Assembly: GCA_902767915.1 (NCBI GenBank)
Contig: CACXJE010000018.1
Location: 1-55,455, forward strand
Direction of reading: 5' to 3'
Length of the DNA: 55,455 nt
Source of the DNA: Oscillospiraceae bacterium
Lineage (GTDB): Bacteria > Bacillota > Clostridia > Oscillospirales > Oscillospiraceae
The position numbers were made by a program, and so were the translations under genes. A model generated the notes under the pieces. That model was given only the letters and a program-made list of their open reading frames with translations. It ran no database searches and was not told the DNA's origin. Of this stretch, positions 7,500 through 16,270 are shown one piece after another (positions within the stretch are counted from its first letter, which is position 1; every line of letters starts with the position of its first letter).

Positions 7500-8469
7500 C
7501 AGACCGAACGGTTATCTGGAAACCATACAGAGGGGCATGACTGCCATGCGGCGCTTTGATCTGCGGATTTCCCGGGGAATCGGATCCCGCTCAGAGCAGC
7601 TTGCCCGCCTGCAGCAGGAGCTTGACACCGCGGAGGCCGTTGTGGTCGGCGCCGGGGCAGGTCTTTCCACTGCTGCCGGGCTGACCTACAGCGGAGAACG
7701 GTTTCAAACGTATTTCGGGGATTTTGCCGCTGCCTTCGGTATTCGGGATATGTATTCCGGCGGCTTTTATCCTTTCCCGGACCCGGAAACCCGCTGGGCC
7801 TGGTGGGCAAGGCATATCTACTATAACCGCTATATTGACCCACCGAAGCCGGTGTATCAAAATTTGCTCCGGCTGTTGGAGGGAAAGAATTATTTTGTGA
7901 TTACCACGAACGTGGACCATCAATTCCAGCGGGCGGGTTTTGAGAAGCAGCGTTTGTTCTACACCCAGGGAGATTACGGCCTGTTTCAGAGCGTCAACCC
8001 GGAGATCGGGAAAACCTTCGACAATGAAGCCTGGGTCCTGGAAGCCATGGCAGCCCAGGGCTTTGAACGGGACGAGACAGGTGTGTTCCGGATCCCGGCG
8101 GGAAAGTACTTGAAGCTTCGGATCCCCGGGTCCCTGATCCCCAAGTGCCCGGTGGACGGCAGCGACGTGATGATGAATTTGCGGTCGGACGACTCCTTTG
8201 TGGAGGACGAGGGCTGGCACAGAGCCTCAGAGGCCTACGCAGCCTTCCTCCGGGACCACAGCGGTCAGCATTTGCTGTTTCTGGAAATCGGCGTGGGCGC
8301 CAATACCCCGGTGATCATAAAATACCCCTTCTGGCAGATGACAAATGAAAACCCGAATGCAGTTTACGCCTGTCTGAACTATTCTGAGGCCTATTTCCCC
8401 AAGCAAATCGAAGCCAGGGCCATCAGCCTGGACGGAGATACGGCGGATGTGCTGCAGGCGCTGCATTAA
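7480..8469 (+). CDS. Class M sirtuin (SirTM-like), predicted protein ADP-ribosyltransferase
   Basis: A 329-residue Sir2-fold protein with an NAD-binding GAGAGLS (57-63), TTNVDHQF (142-149) in place of the canonical TQNID/H region, and QGDYG (163-167). Known SirTM enzymes transfer ADP-ribose to proteins, often lipoylated GcvH-L, and the neighbouring macrodomain reverses it. Here no GcvH-L or LplA2 gene accompanies the pair, so the target must be encoded elsewhere or differ. The structural zinc cysteines expected after QGDYG and in the IPKCP region are mostly gone: only C223 remains, and the first pair is replaced by SVNPEIG. The start at ATG 7480 has GAGGACAAAG upstream; a further upstream in-frame start lacks support. 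Confidence 0.88.
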   Translation: MRNSYSDRPNGYLETIQRGMTAMRRFDLRISRGIGSRSEQLARLQQELDTAEAVVVGAGAGLSTAAGLTYSGERFQTYFGDFAAAFGIRDMYSGGFYPFPDPETRWAWWARHIYYNRYIDPPKPVYQNLLRLLEGKNYFVITTNVDHQFQRAGFEKQRLFYTQGDYGLFQSVNPEIGKTFDNEAWVLEAMAAQGFERDETGVFRIPAGKYLKLRIPGSLIPKCPVDGSDVMMNLRSDDSFVEDEGWHRASEAYAAFLRDHSGQHLLFLEIGVGANTPVIIKYPFWQMTNENPNAVYACLNYSEAYFPKQIEARAISLDGDTADVLQALH

Positions 8470-8494
8470 TGCTGCTATTTGACGAATACGTATA

Positions 8495-8534
8495 AAACGG
8501 GGCTGCCTTCTGAATGAGACAGCCCCGTTTTTTT
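8495..8534. terminator. Terminator between the sirtuin gene and fchA
   Basis: AACGGGGCTG pairs with CAGCCCCGTT around a 14-nt loop, followed by a TTTTTTT run on the plus strand. It also sits after the convergent fchA stop and may act in both directions. Confidence 0.9.
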
Positions 8535-8544
8535 CTGTGTGAGA

Positions 8545-9174
8545 TTATTGCAGCTCGGCTTCGATCCTGGTGTAGATGGCCTCGCTCAGCTGTTCGCCCT
8601 GCTTGAGCAGAGCCCTGCCGTCGTTGCGATAATGATCGGCCAGAGCGGCGTCCTTGATGCCGCCCACGTTGATCATCACGTTCAGCCAGGCGCCGCGGAT
8701 CGCCGCACCCAGAGACAGGGCAGCCACGCCCAGATCGCTCATGGCGTTGGTGTTGGTCTTGCCCAGCTGGGATTCCACCAGCCCCAGGGCGTTGACACAG
8801 AGCTCCATCATGTGATAGGGGGATTCTGTGCAGGCAATGAGCGCCTCCTGCATGGCGGCGCTTCTGGCAGCCTTTTCCTCGGGGGTTTCCTTGGGCATAG
8901 CCATCGCAGCCGTGAAGGCGTTGAAGGCATCGGTGTCCTTGTTGATCGCCACCAGGAAGGTCTCCTTCAGAGCTTCGGCCTTCTGATTGACGTCCTCGTT
9001 GAAGGCCCAGTGCTCCTCATACTTCTTGCGGCCCACGGTGAGCGCACTGACCATGGCGGAGAGGGCTGCGCCCAGGGCGCCCTCCAGCGCAGCGGTAGAG
9101 CCGCCGCCGGGAGCCGGGGCATTGGAGGCCAGCAGATCCGCAAAGGAACGGACAGTCAGTTCGGTTAATTCCAT
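8545..9174 (-). CDS. fchA: Formimidoyltetrahydrofolate cyclodeaminase
   Basis: A 209-residue cyclodeaminase/cyclohydrolase family protein. It converts 5-formimino-THF to 5,10-methenyl-THF and ammonia, the last step of this histidine pathway. It corresponds to the C-terminal half of vertebrate FTCD, with the glycine-rich APAPGGGSTAA (about 20-30) near the N-terminus and an otherwise all-helical sequence. It is the last gene of the minus-strand hut operon, 11 bp after ftcD, with an AGGAGG ribosome binding site. It links amino acid breakdown to one-carbon metabolism. Confidence 0.93.
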   Translation of the reverse strand: MELTELTVRSFADLLASNAPAPGGGSTAALEGALGAALSAMVSALTVGRKKYEEHWAFNEDVNQKAEALKETFLVAINKDTDAFNAFTAAMAMPKETPEEKAARSAAMQEALIACTESPYHMMELCVNALGLVESQLGKTNTNAMSDLGVAALSLGAAIRGAWLNVMINVGGIKDAALADHYRNDGRALLKQGEQLSEAIYTRIEAELQ

Positions 9175-9185
9175 AAGAGTACCTC

Positions 9186-10100
9186 CTAATTGTTCATGTC
9201 CAGCAGGCTGTATTCCATGACCTGCTCACGGCAGTTGAAGTTCTCCAGCTTCAGATAGTACTCGGCGCAGTCGATCAGCGCCTTTGCGGGGGTGATGCCC
9301 ACCAGCTCGGAGCCGATGATGCGGACGCCGTAGCGGTCAGCCAAGGCGCGGATCATTTCATAGGTGTAGAACAGGGGCGTGCCCTCGTAGTTGACCATGT
9401 TCATGGAGACCTGGGCGATGTTCCGATCCTCCAGCATAATGCCCAGGGCCTTGCAGTACTGGAAGCCGCCGGAGGAGCCGCGGATGGCCTTGGCAATGCT
9501 CTTGGCAATTTCCAGGTTGTCGGTGTCCAGGTTCACATTGAACGCAACCAGAGGCATTCTGGCGCCTATGGCGGTGATGCCGGCAGTGGGGTGGATCTTG
9601 CGCTCGCCGTAGTCGGGAGCCCAGTCGGGATCCAGCAGCTTCTCGGGCATACCCTCGAACTGACCCTTGCGGCACTTGGCCAGGTTCCGGCGCTCGGGGC
9701 GGGTGGCGGAGTCTTCGTACAGGAAGGAGGGGACCTTCAGCTCGTCCCAGATCCGCTGGGCAACCCGCTTGCTGAGGTCGATGCACTCCTGCAGGGTCAC
9801 GTCCATGGTGGGGACGAAGGGGATCACGTCGGTGGCGCCCATTCTGGGGTGCTGGCCCACATGCTTATTCATGTCAATGAGCTCGGTGGCCTTCTTGCAG
9901 AGCTGGAAGGCGACCTCTTCGATGCCCTCGGGAGAGCCGACCATGGTGAAAACGCAGCGGTTGTGGCTGCCGTCGGTCTGGACGTTCATCAGGGTGACGC
10001 CGGGGGCGGCGCTGGCCACGTCTACCAGCTGCTGGAACACAACGGGATCGACTTCCTTACTGACGCTGAAATTGGGGATGCATTCAATGATTTTTGCCAT
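9186..10100 (-). CDS. ftcD: Glutamate formimidoyltransferase
   Basis: A 304-residue cytoplasmic enzyme that moves the formimino group from N-formimino-L-glutamate to tetrahydrofolate, releasing glutamate. The N-terminal CIPNFS and the signature HVGQHPRMGATDVIPFVP (80-97, with the catalytic-type His84) are clear. The length fits the stand-alone transferase rather than the fused bifunctional animal enzyme; the deaminase half is the separate next gene. Its start overlaps the end of hutI by 17 bp and has an AAAGGAG site, so the genes are translated together. Confidence 0.95.
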   Translation of the reverse strand: MAKIIECIPNFSVSKEVDPVVFQQLVDVASAAPGVTLMNVQTDGSHNRCVFTMVGSPEGIEEVAFQLCKKATELIDMNKHVGQHPRMGATDVIPFVPTMDVTLQECIDLSKRVAQRIWDELKVPSFLYEDSATRPERRNLAKCRKGQFEGMPEKLLDPDWAPDYGERKIHPTAGITAIGARMPLVAFNVNLDTDNLEIAKSIAKAIRGSSGGFQYCKALGIMLEDRNIAQVSMNMVNYEGTPLFYTYEMIRALADRYGVRIIGSELVGITPAKALIDCAEYYLKLENFNCREQVMEYSLLDMNN

Positions 10101-11322
10101 GATAGATTACTCCTTTTTTAATAACGGTATGGGCCAGGTTGCTGCCCAAACGGTAACAAAGATAATTGAGATCCGGGGCGTCCCAGATTACAAGGTCTGC
10201 CTGCTTGGCCCGGTCGATGGAGCCCACCTGCTCCGCCATGCCGATGGCAGCGGCAGCGTTGAGGGTCACGCCGGTCAAAACCTCCTCGGGGGTCAGACGG
10301 TATTTGAGGCAGGCGATGTTCATCACCAGCTGCAGATTCAGACAGGGGCAGGAGCCGGGATTGAAGTCCGAGGCCAGAGCAACGGGCACGCCGGCTTCGA
10401 TCATTTTCCGTGCAGGGGCATAGGTGGAATTGAGATAGAAGCTGGTGGCAGGCAGCAGGCAGGCGATGGTGCCGCCCTTTGCCATGCTTTCGATGCCGGC
10501 GTCGGGGCAGACGATCAGATGCTCGGCGGAGATGGCCCCGATTTCTCCGGCCAGCTGAGAGCCGCCGATGGGGTCGATCTCGTCGGCATGGATCTTGGGG
10601 ATCAGGCCGTTCTCCTTGCCGCATTCCAGGATCCTGCGGGATTCCTCTGCCGTGAAAACGCCGGTTTCACAGAACACATCGCAGAACTTGGCCAGCTTCT
10701 GCTTGGACACCGCGGGGATCATCTCCTCGCACAGAAGCTTCAGATAGCCGTCCCGATCCGCCTTGAATTCCGGCGGCAGGGCATGGGCCCCCATAAAGGT
10801 GGCGGCCACATCCATGGGATGCTCCTTGTTCAGCTTCTTGATGACCTTGAGCTGCTTGAGCTCCTCTTTTTTGCACAGACCGTAGCCGCTCTTGGCTTCG
10901 CAGGTGGTGGTGCCGAAGGCCAGCATTTCGTCCAGGGCCGCGGAGGCCTTTTCCGTCAGCGCCTCCTCAGACGCGGCGTGGGTTGCCTTGACGGTGGAGA
11001 GGATTCCGCCGCCGGCAGCCAGAATGTCCAGGTAAGGGACGTTCCGGATCTTCATGGCCAGCTCATTCTGCCGCCAGCCGCCGAAGATCAGGTGGGTGTG
11101 GGCGTCCACGAGACCGGGGGTCACCAGCCTTCCGCCGGCGTCCAGCTTTTCCCCGAAGGTGATGGGGGGATTGCCGGTGCCGTAGGAAATGATCTCGCCG
11201 TTTTCGGTGTAGATCCAGGCGTTTTCCAGCACCCGGATGCTGCCCTGATCGGCGCCCCGGCGGGCCTCCAGGCCCTCCGGGGTCGCCAGCATGCCGATGT
11301 TGTGGATCAGCAGGGAGCTCAT
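10084..11322 (-). CDS. hutI: Imidazolonepropionase
   Basis: A 412-residue amidohydrolase that opens imidazolone-5-propionate to N-formimino-L-glutamate, step three of histidine breakdown. Metal ligands are visible in DAHTHLIFGG (H75, H77), in KIHADEIDPIGG and in the late ASDFNPG aspartate, all standard for HutI. It overlaps hutU by four bases (ATGA) and ftcD by 17 bp. The product feeds the folate-dependent branch encoded by the next two genes rather than a hutG formiminoglutamase, which is absent here. Confidence 0.96.
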   Translation of the reverse strand: MSSLLIHNIGMLATPEGLEARRGADQGSIRVLENAWIYTENGEIISYGTGNPPITFGEKLDAGGRLVTPGLVDAHTHLIFGGWRQNELAMKIRNVPYLDILAAGGGILSTVKATHAASEEALTEKASAALDEMLAFGTTTCEAKSGYGLCKKEELKQLKVIKKLNKEHPMDVAATFMGAHALPPEFKADRDGYLKLLCEEMIPAVSKQKLAKFCDVFCETGVFTAEESRRILECGKENGLIPKIHADEIDPIGGSQLAGEIGAISAEHLIVCPDAGIESMAKGGTIACLLPATSFYLNSTYAPARKMIEAGVPVALASDFNPGSCPCLNLQLVMNIACLKYRLTPEEVLTGVTLNAAAAIGMAEQVGSIDRAKQADLVIWDAPDLNYLCYRLGSNLAHTVIKKGVIYHGKNH

Positions 11323-13337
11323 TTCAGAACCTCCATAGCCGCCTCAATGACCGCGTCGTCCGCCAGATAGGGCAGGGTGATGTGGTCCTTGCCGGCGTAC
11401 ATGCCGTTGTACTCGGCAGCGGTGGTCAGGGCATTTTCGTTCCGGGCCCAGGCACGGCGGGCAACACCCACCATGGTATCCCAGGGCATGGACATCCGCA
11501 GAATGGTGTCCACCCGTTCGGAGCCGTCCAGCACCATGCCGAAGCCGCCGTTGATGGCCCGGCCGATGCCGGTGCCGCCGCCGTTGTGGAGGGCGATGTA
11601 GCTCATGCCGCGAGCCGCGTTGCCGGCGTAGCACTGGGTGGCCATTTCGGCCATGATGTTGGAGCCGTCCTTGATGTTGGAGGTCTCGCGGAAGGGAGCG
11701 TCGGTGCCGCCGGTGTCGTGGTGGTCACGGCCCAGGATCACGGGGCCGATCTCGCCGTTGCGCACCATCTCGTTGAACTTCAGCGCGATGTTCATACGGC
11801 CCATAGCGTCCTGATACAGGATCCGGCACTGTGTGCCGACCACCAGCTTGTTCTGCTTGGCGTCCCGGACCCAGACGTAGTTATCGTAGTCCTGGTAGCG
11901 GCGGTTGTGGGCCAGAATGTAGTCGGCTGCAGCCTTGTCGGTCTTGTCAAGATCCTCGGGGTTCCGGCTCAGGCAGCACCAGCGGAAGGGACCGTAGCCG
12001 AAGTCAAACAGACAGGGCCCCAGAATGTCTTCCACGTAGGAGGGGAAGACAAAGCCGTCCAGGTCGTTCTCGCCGTTGCGGCAGACAGAGGTCACGCCCG
12101 CGTCGTAGACGGCCTTCAGGAAGGAGTTGCCGTAGTCGAAGAAGTAGGTGCCCTGCTCGTGGAACTTGCAGATCATCTCGTAGTGGTGCCGCAGGGTCTT
12201 GTCTACCAGCTTGCGGAAGCCCTCGGGATCCTTGTCCAGCATTTCGGTCCGCTGAGCGAAGGTCAGGCCCTGGGGGCAGTAACCGCCGTCGTAGGGGACG
12301 TGGCAGGAGGTCTGGTCGGACATCAGATCCACGTGGATGTTGTGGGCGTAGAGGTACTCCAGCAGGTCCACGATATTGCCGTTGTAAGCCACAGCACAGG
12401 CCTTGCCGGCCTTCTGATGGTCCGTGGCGATCTGCACGGCCTCGGCCAGGCTGGCGGTGCGGTGGCTGACCCAGCCCTGGGTGTAGCGGGTGTCGATCCG
12501 GGAGTCGTCCACCTCCGCGATGATGGAGGCAGCGCCGGCAATCTCAGCGGCCTTGCCCTGGGCGCCGCTCATGCCGCCTAAGCCAGCGGAAATGAAGAGT
12601 CTGCCGGCCAGGTTGCCGTCGTTGGGGATGCCCAGCTTCAGACGGCCTGCGTTCAGCAGGGTGTTGAAGGTGCCGTGGACGATGCCCTGGGGCCCGATGT
12701 ACATCCAGCCGCCGGCGGTCATCTGGCCGTAGTTGGCCACGCCCAGGGCCGCTGCCCGGTTGAAGTTCTCCTGGTCGTCGAAGGTACCAACCATCAGACC
12801 GTTGGAGATAATGACACGGGGAGCCAGCTTGTGAGAGTGGAACAGACCCAAAGGATGGCCGGACATGACAACCAGAGTCTGCTCATCTGTGAGCTCCTCC
12901 AGATATTTCTTGATCAGGCGGTACTGCATCCAGTTCTGGCAGACCTGGCCGGTTTCACCGTAGGTTACCAGCTCGTAGGGGTACAGGGCCACGTCAAAGT
13001 CCAGGTTGTTGTCGATCATGACCTGGATGGCTCTGCCCTCGATGCATTTGCCCTTGTACTGATCGATGGGCTTGCCGTAGAGCTTGCCCTCGGGGCGGAA
13101 CCGGTAACCGTAGATCCGGCCATGCTCCTTCAATTCCTGGGCGAATTCCTTGGCCATCTGGGCGTGGTGCTGCTTGGGCACGTAGCGCAGGGCGTTGCGG
13201 ATCGCCAGGGCCTTGTCGGCCTCGGTGAGCTTGGACTCCCGGCGGGGAGCTCTGCGGTACTTGGGATCAAAGGGATGGAGCTCCGGCAGCTCGTCGTCCA
13301 GCCGGATCACCGTGGCGTTTCTGGGATCGAAATCCAT
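11319..13337 (-). CDS. hutU: Urocanate hydratase
   Basis: A 672-residue NAD-dependent urocanase that hydrates urocanate to imidazolonepropionate. Landmarks are YGETGQVCQNW near residue 150, the glycine-rich GLGGMSGAQGKAAEIAG of the NAD-binding domain, and DLMSDQTSCH with YDGGYCP. It is longer than the roughly 555-residue proteobacterial HutU and matches the long form seen in anaerobes. An AAGGAGG site precedes ATG 13337. It follows hutH by 12 bp and overlaps hutI by four. Confidence 0.96.
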   Translation of the reverse strand: MDFDPRNATVIRLDDELPELHPFDPKYRRAPRRESKLTEADKALAIRNALRYVPKQHHAQMAKEFAQELKEHGRIYGYRFRPEGKLYGKPIDQYKGKCIEGRAIQVMIDNNLDFDVALYPYELVTYGETGQVCQNWMQYRLIKKYLEELTDEQTLVVMSGHPLGLFHSHKLAPRVIISNGLMVGTFDDQENFNRAAALGVANYGQMTAGGWMYIGPQGIVHGTFNTLLNAGRLKLGIPNDGNLAGRLFISAGLGGMSGAQGKAAEIAGAASIIAEVDDSRIDTRYTQGWVSHRTASLAEAVQIATDHQKAGKACAVAYNGNIVDLLEYLYAHNIHVDLMSDQTSCHVPYDGGYCPQGLTFAQRTEMLDKDPEGFRKLVDKTLRHHYEMICKFHEQGTYFFDYGNSFLKAVYDAGVTSVCRNGENDLDGFVFPSYVEDILGPCLFDFGYGPFRWCCLSRNPEDLDKTDKAAADYILAHNRRYQDYDNYVWVRDAKQNKLVVGTQCRILYQDAMGRMNIALKFNEMVRNGEIGPVILGRDHHDTGGTDAPFRETSNIKDGSNIMAEMATQCYAGNAARGMSYIALHNGGGTGIGRAINGGFGMVLDGSERVDTILRMSMPWDTMVGVARRAWARNENALTTAAEYNGMYAGKDHITLPYLADDAVIEAAMEVLK

Positions 13338-13349
13338 TTGTATTCCTCC

Positions 13350-14915
13350 TTATTCAAAGTCGGGTACGATATTCTTTACGATATGCAGAAGCTCCTCGCT
13401 TCTGACCAGCTTTTCCACCTGCTCGATGTCCAGACGGATCTCCCGGTCCTCCTCCATGAAGGGAACGACCTTGCGGACCGTGTCGTAGACAGCCTTGTCG
13501 GCAGGGGACAGCCCCTCGCCCCAGGGGCCCACCATCCGGCGGATGTCAATGGCCTGGCAGGCGGTCAGCAGCTCGTAGGCCAGCACGGAGCGGGTGTTTT
13601 CCAGGATCAGGCCGGACTTGCGGGCGGCGGTGGTGCCCATGGAGACGAAGTCCTCCTGGTTGGCGGAGGAGGGGATGGTGTCCACACAGGCGGGATGGGC
13701 AAAGACCTTGTTTTCCGAGGCCATGGAGGCCGCGGTGTACTGCACGATCATGTAGCCGCTGTTGACGCCGGCCTTGGTGGTCAGGAAGGGAGTCAGACCG
13801 TTGGAGAGGGCGGCGTTGACCATCCGCTCGATGCGGCGCTCGGAGATGGAGGCCAGCTCGGAGCAGGCAATGCCCAGGAAGTCAAAGGGAAGGGCCATGG
13901 GCTCGCCGTGGAAGTTGCCGCCGGAGATGACGGCCTCGTCCTCGGTGAACAGCAGGGGGTTGTCGGTGACGGCGTTCAGCTCAATGCAGACCTTTTCCCG
14001 CACATATTCCAGCGCGTCCCGGATGGCGCCGTGGACCTGGGGGATGCAGCGCAGGGCGTAGGCGTCCTGGACTCTTGCCCGCTGACTGTTCTTGAGGATC
14101 TCGCTGCCGGCGGTGAGCAGGCGGATGTTCTTGGCCACCCGGATCTGGCCCTTGTGGCCTCTGGCGGTGTGCATCCGCTCCTGGAAGGCGTCCAGCTGGC
14201 CGCCCAGAGCGGTGAAGGTCAGGGAGGCGATGATGTCGGCCATCTCGGCGGCAGCGTAGGTGTCGTAGAAGTGGAGCGCGCCCACGCTGGTCATGGCGCA
14301 GGTGCCGTTGGTGATGCCCAGGCCTTCCTTGGAGACCAGGGTATCCAAAGCCTCAATGCCGGCCAGACGCATGGCCTCGGCGCCTTCATATTCGACGCCC
14401 TGATAAATGGCCTTGCCCTTGCCCAGCATCACAAGACCCATGTGGCTCAGAGGCGCCAGGTCGCCGGAGGCGCCGAGGGAGCCCTTCTGGGGAACAACAG
14501 GGGTAACACCGCGGTTGAGCATCTCGCAGAGCATGGTAACCAAAATGGGCCGGACGCCGCTGATGCCCACGCACAGGGCGTTTGCCCGCAGCAGCATCAT
14601 ACCGCGAACCTCTTCGATCTCATAGGGATCGCCGGTGCCCACAGCGTGGCTGAGGATCAGATTGGTGGAGAGCCGTGCGCTCATCTCCTCGGGGACGGCA
14701 ACAGTGGCAAAATCGCCGAAGCCGGTGGTGATGCCGTAGGCGACTCTGTGCGCGGCGGAGATCTTCTCCGCCAGGGCGCGGGAACGCTTCAGGGCTTCCA
14801 TCGCTTCGGGAGCCAGGGAGACCTGTGCGCCGTATCTTGCCACAGCAATAAACTGCTCCAGCGTCAAGTGTTTTCCATCAAGCACAACGTGCCGGATGGC
14901 CTGCGGATGTTCCAT
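13350..14915 (-). CDS. hutH: Histidine ammonia-lyase
   Basis: A 521-residue enzyme that removes ammonia from L-histidine to give urocanate, the first and committed step. The Ala-Ser-Gly triplet that self-cyclises to the MIO cofactor is at 149-151 in GSLGASGDLAPL, and the catalytic tyrosine loop is AYGITTGFG (59-67). It is the first gene of the five-gene hut operon and is preceded by AAAGGAG. Upstream on the minus strand a TATAAT lies about 80 bp before the start, but its -35 box is poor. No hut regulator gene is adjacent. Confidence 0.97.
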   Translation of the reverse strand: MEHPQAIRHVVLDGKHLTLEQFIAVARYGAQVSLAPEAMEALKRSRALAEKISAAHRVAYGITTGFGDFATVAVPEEMSARLSTNLILSHAVGTGDPYEIEEVRGMMLLRANALCVGISGVRPILVTMLCEMLNRGVTPVVPQKGSLGASGDLAPLSHMGLVMLGKGKAIYQGVEYEGAEAMRLAGIEALDTLVSKEGLGITNGTCAMTSVGALHFYDTYAAAEMADIIASLTFTALGGQLDAFQERMHTARGHKGQIRVAKNIRLLTAGSEILKNSQRARVQDAYALRCIPQVHGAIRDALEYVREKVCIELNAVTDNPLLFTEDEAVISGGNFHGEPMALPFDFLGIACSELASISERRIERMVNAALSNGLTPFLTTKAGVNSGYMIVQYTAASMASENKVFAHPACVDTIPSSANQEDFVSMGTTAARKSGLILENTRSVLAYELLTACQAIDIRRMVGPWGEGLSPADKAVYDTVRKVVPFMEEDREIRLDIEQVEKLVRSEELLHIVKNIVPDFE

Positions 14916-15081
14916 GGTGATACACTCCTTTTTCAGTGAAAAAATGAATTGCGAAACTCAAGATAGACACATCATCCGTATCTTATCACAACATTATAAT
15001 TCTAACATATACCGGTTCAGAAAACAAGCAACAAAACGCACTTATCGGAAATATTTTCGATTCCTGTCGCCAGAGCGCGAA

Positions 15082-15112
15082 AAATAACGCCGACCCGCGG
15101 AAGCGGGCCGGC
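15082..15112 (-). terminator. Terminator of the sortase gene
   Basis: GCCGACCCGC and GCGGGCCGGC pair around GGAA; on the minus strand the hairpin is followed by GTTATTTTTC. It lies 10 bp past the sortase stop. The rest of the 14916-15121 gap holds the hut leader and nothing else I can identify. Confidence 0.8.
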
Positions 15113-15121
15113 GCGGATGAC

Positions 15122-15961
15122 TCAATTGCAAATCCGTCCGATCAGAATAACACGGCTGTTGTCCTTCTCGTAGTCGCAGGTGGCAAGGGTGATAAAACGG
15201 TCTGCTTCTGAAAAGACGGCGTCGGAACGGGCGCACCTGGCGTCCCGGAGGCAGTCGGCGGCAAAGTCAGCGGAGACTTCCGGCTCAAACACGTAGGGAG
15301 CCTGATCCGGCGTAATCACCAGGCAGGCGATGACTTCTGCCTGGATCGTCCTGTGCTCCAGAAACACATAGAAAAACCGGTGCTGGGCAAAGAAGCTCTG
15401 CTGTTTGAATTTGGAGAGGGTTCCGAACATGCTGCCGTTTCGCAGATTGTGACCAAAGATGATGGAATTGCTTCCGGAAAAGTCAGAAGGACAGCGATAG
15501 TCCAGAAAGGGAACGCCGGCGTAGAGGTATTTCCCGTCGATGCCCCGGCGGAGATAGTAGCTGTTGTCCTTTCCCTGGACGATGGGATAGTCCACGTCCG
15601 TTCCCGGGACTGTGATCCAGCCCACGGCGTTGGGATAGTCCTGCCGGAGCCGCAGAATGCTCTCGTTGGTAAGCTTCTCAGGCCTTTCCGGCTGATCCGG
15701 AGAATCAGGGCTCTGCCCCTGGGGATCGGTTTCCGGGTGCCCGGGGGATATGGTTTCCTGCTCAGGCAGCGTCTGAACCGGGTAATCCGGGTCCGCCCAT
15801 ACAGGCAGCTCCGGCCGGTATTGCAGAAGCAGATCATGGGCCTTTTGCTCCTCCCGATAGTCCTTTTGGATCGACAGATACCGATAGACGCTGTAGCCGA
15901 ACACGCCCAGAAGAACGACGATCAGTACATAAAGAATAATTCGGATGCGTTTCCGTTTCAT
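15122..15961 (-). CDS. srtB: Class B sortase
   Basis: A 279-residue membrane-anchored transpeptidase that joins surface proteins to the cell wall. An N-terminal membrane anchor (about 6-27) is followed by a Pro/Glu-rich stalk (about 55-97) and the SrtB catalytic domain. The triad is visible: H171 in IIFGHNL, C262 in TLATCDY, and R270 in DNSRVILIG. ATG 15961 is chosen because GAGGTG lies 6 bp upstream; in-frame GTG 15970 and ATG 15967 are alternatives. It is monocistronic between two terminators. No protein in the window carries an obvious sorting signal, so its substrates are probably elsewhere. Confidence 0.92.
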   Translation of the reverse strand: MKRKRIRIILYVLIVVLLGVFGYSVYRYLSIQKDYREEQKAHDLLLQYRPELPVWADPDYPVQTLPEQETISPGHPETDPQGQSPDSPDQPERPEKLTNESILRLRQDYPNAVGWITVPGTDVDYPIVQGKDNSYYLRRGIDGKYLYAGVPFLDYRCPSDFSGSNSIIFGHNLRNGSMFGTLSKFKQQSFFAQHRFFYVFLEHRTIQAEVIACLVITPDQAPYVFEPEVSADFAADCLRDARCARSDAVFSEADRFITLATCDYEKDNSRVILIGRICN

Positions 15962-15979
15962 CTGCATCACCTCAGAGGC

Positions 15980-16012
15980 AAAAGCCGCAGGAATTGGCCT
16001 GCGGCTTTACCT
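15980..16012 (-). terminator. Terminator of the 69-residue protein gene
   Basis: AAAGCCGCAGG pairs with CCTGCGGCTTT, and on the minus strand it is followed by a short T-run. It separates the small gene from the sortase gene. Confidence 0.75.
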
Positions 16013-16033
16013 TGCAACAAAAGCTGAATCGGC

Positions 16034-16243
16034 TTATAAGGAGAAGTCCCGGTCGTCAAACTGGGAGAAATCCTTCGCCTGGTATCTGGAAGGGGTCCGC
16101 TTCAGGGGATCGTAACGGAATCTCCAGCATTTGCTGTCTGAGTTTACAAAGCCCTTTTTCCTGCAGAGCATCTGACCGTTGTCCGCCTGACCGGCATGCA
16201 CGCAATAGGCGCAGAATTTCGCTACGTTTTTTCGAAACAGCAT
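16034..16243 (-). CDS. Conserved small four-cysteine protein
   Basis: A 69-residue protein with CxxC (C11, C14) plus C27 and C39, which looks like a small zinc-binding module, then the motif RFRYDPLKRTP (41-51) and an acidic end DFSQFDDRDFSL. Proteins of this type, with a YDPLKR motif, are frequent in clostridia; I know of no assigned function. A GGAGGAG ribosome binding site precedes ATG 16243. It follows the YlbJ-like gene by 27 bp on the same strand, so it may be co-transcribed with it. Confidence 0.8.
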   Translation of the reverse strand: MLFRKNVAKFCAYCVHAGQADNGQMLCRKKGFVNSDSKCWRFRYDPLKRTPSRYQAKDFSQFDDRDFSL

Positions 16244-16270
16244 ACTGCTCCTCCGTTCTGTTTTTTTGTA

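Noticed and set aside
12675-14939. A 754-codon plus-strand frame opposite hutH and hutU
   Set aside because: Both minus-strand genes have intact catalytic motifs and ribosome binding sites; the opposite product is Gly/Val/His-rich shadow sequence.
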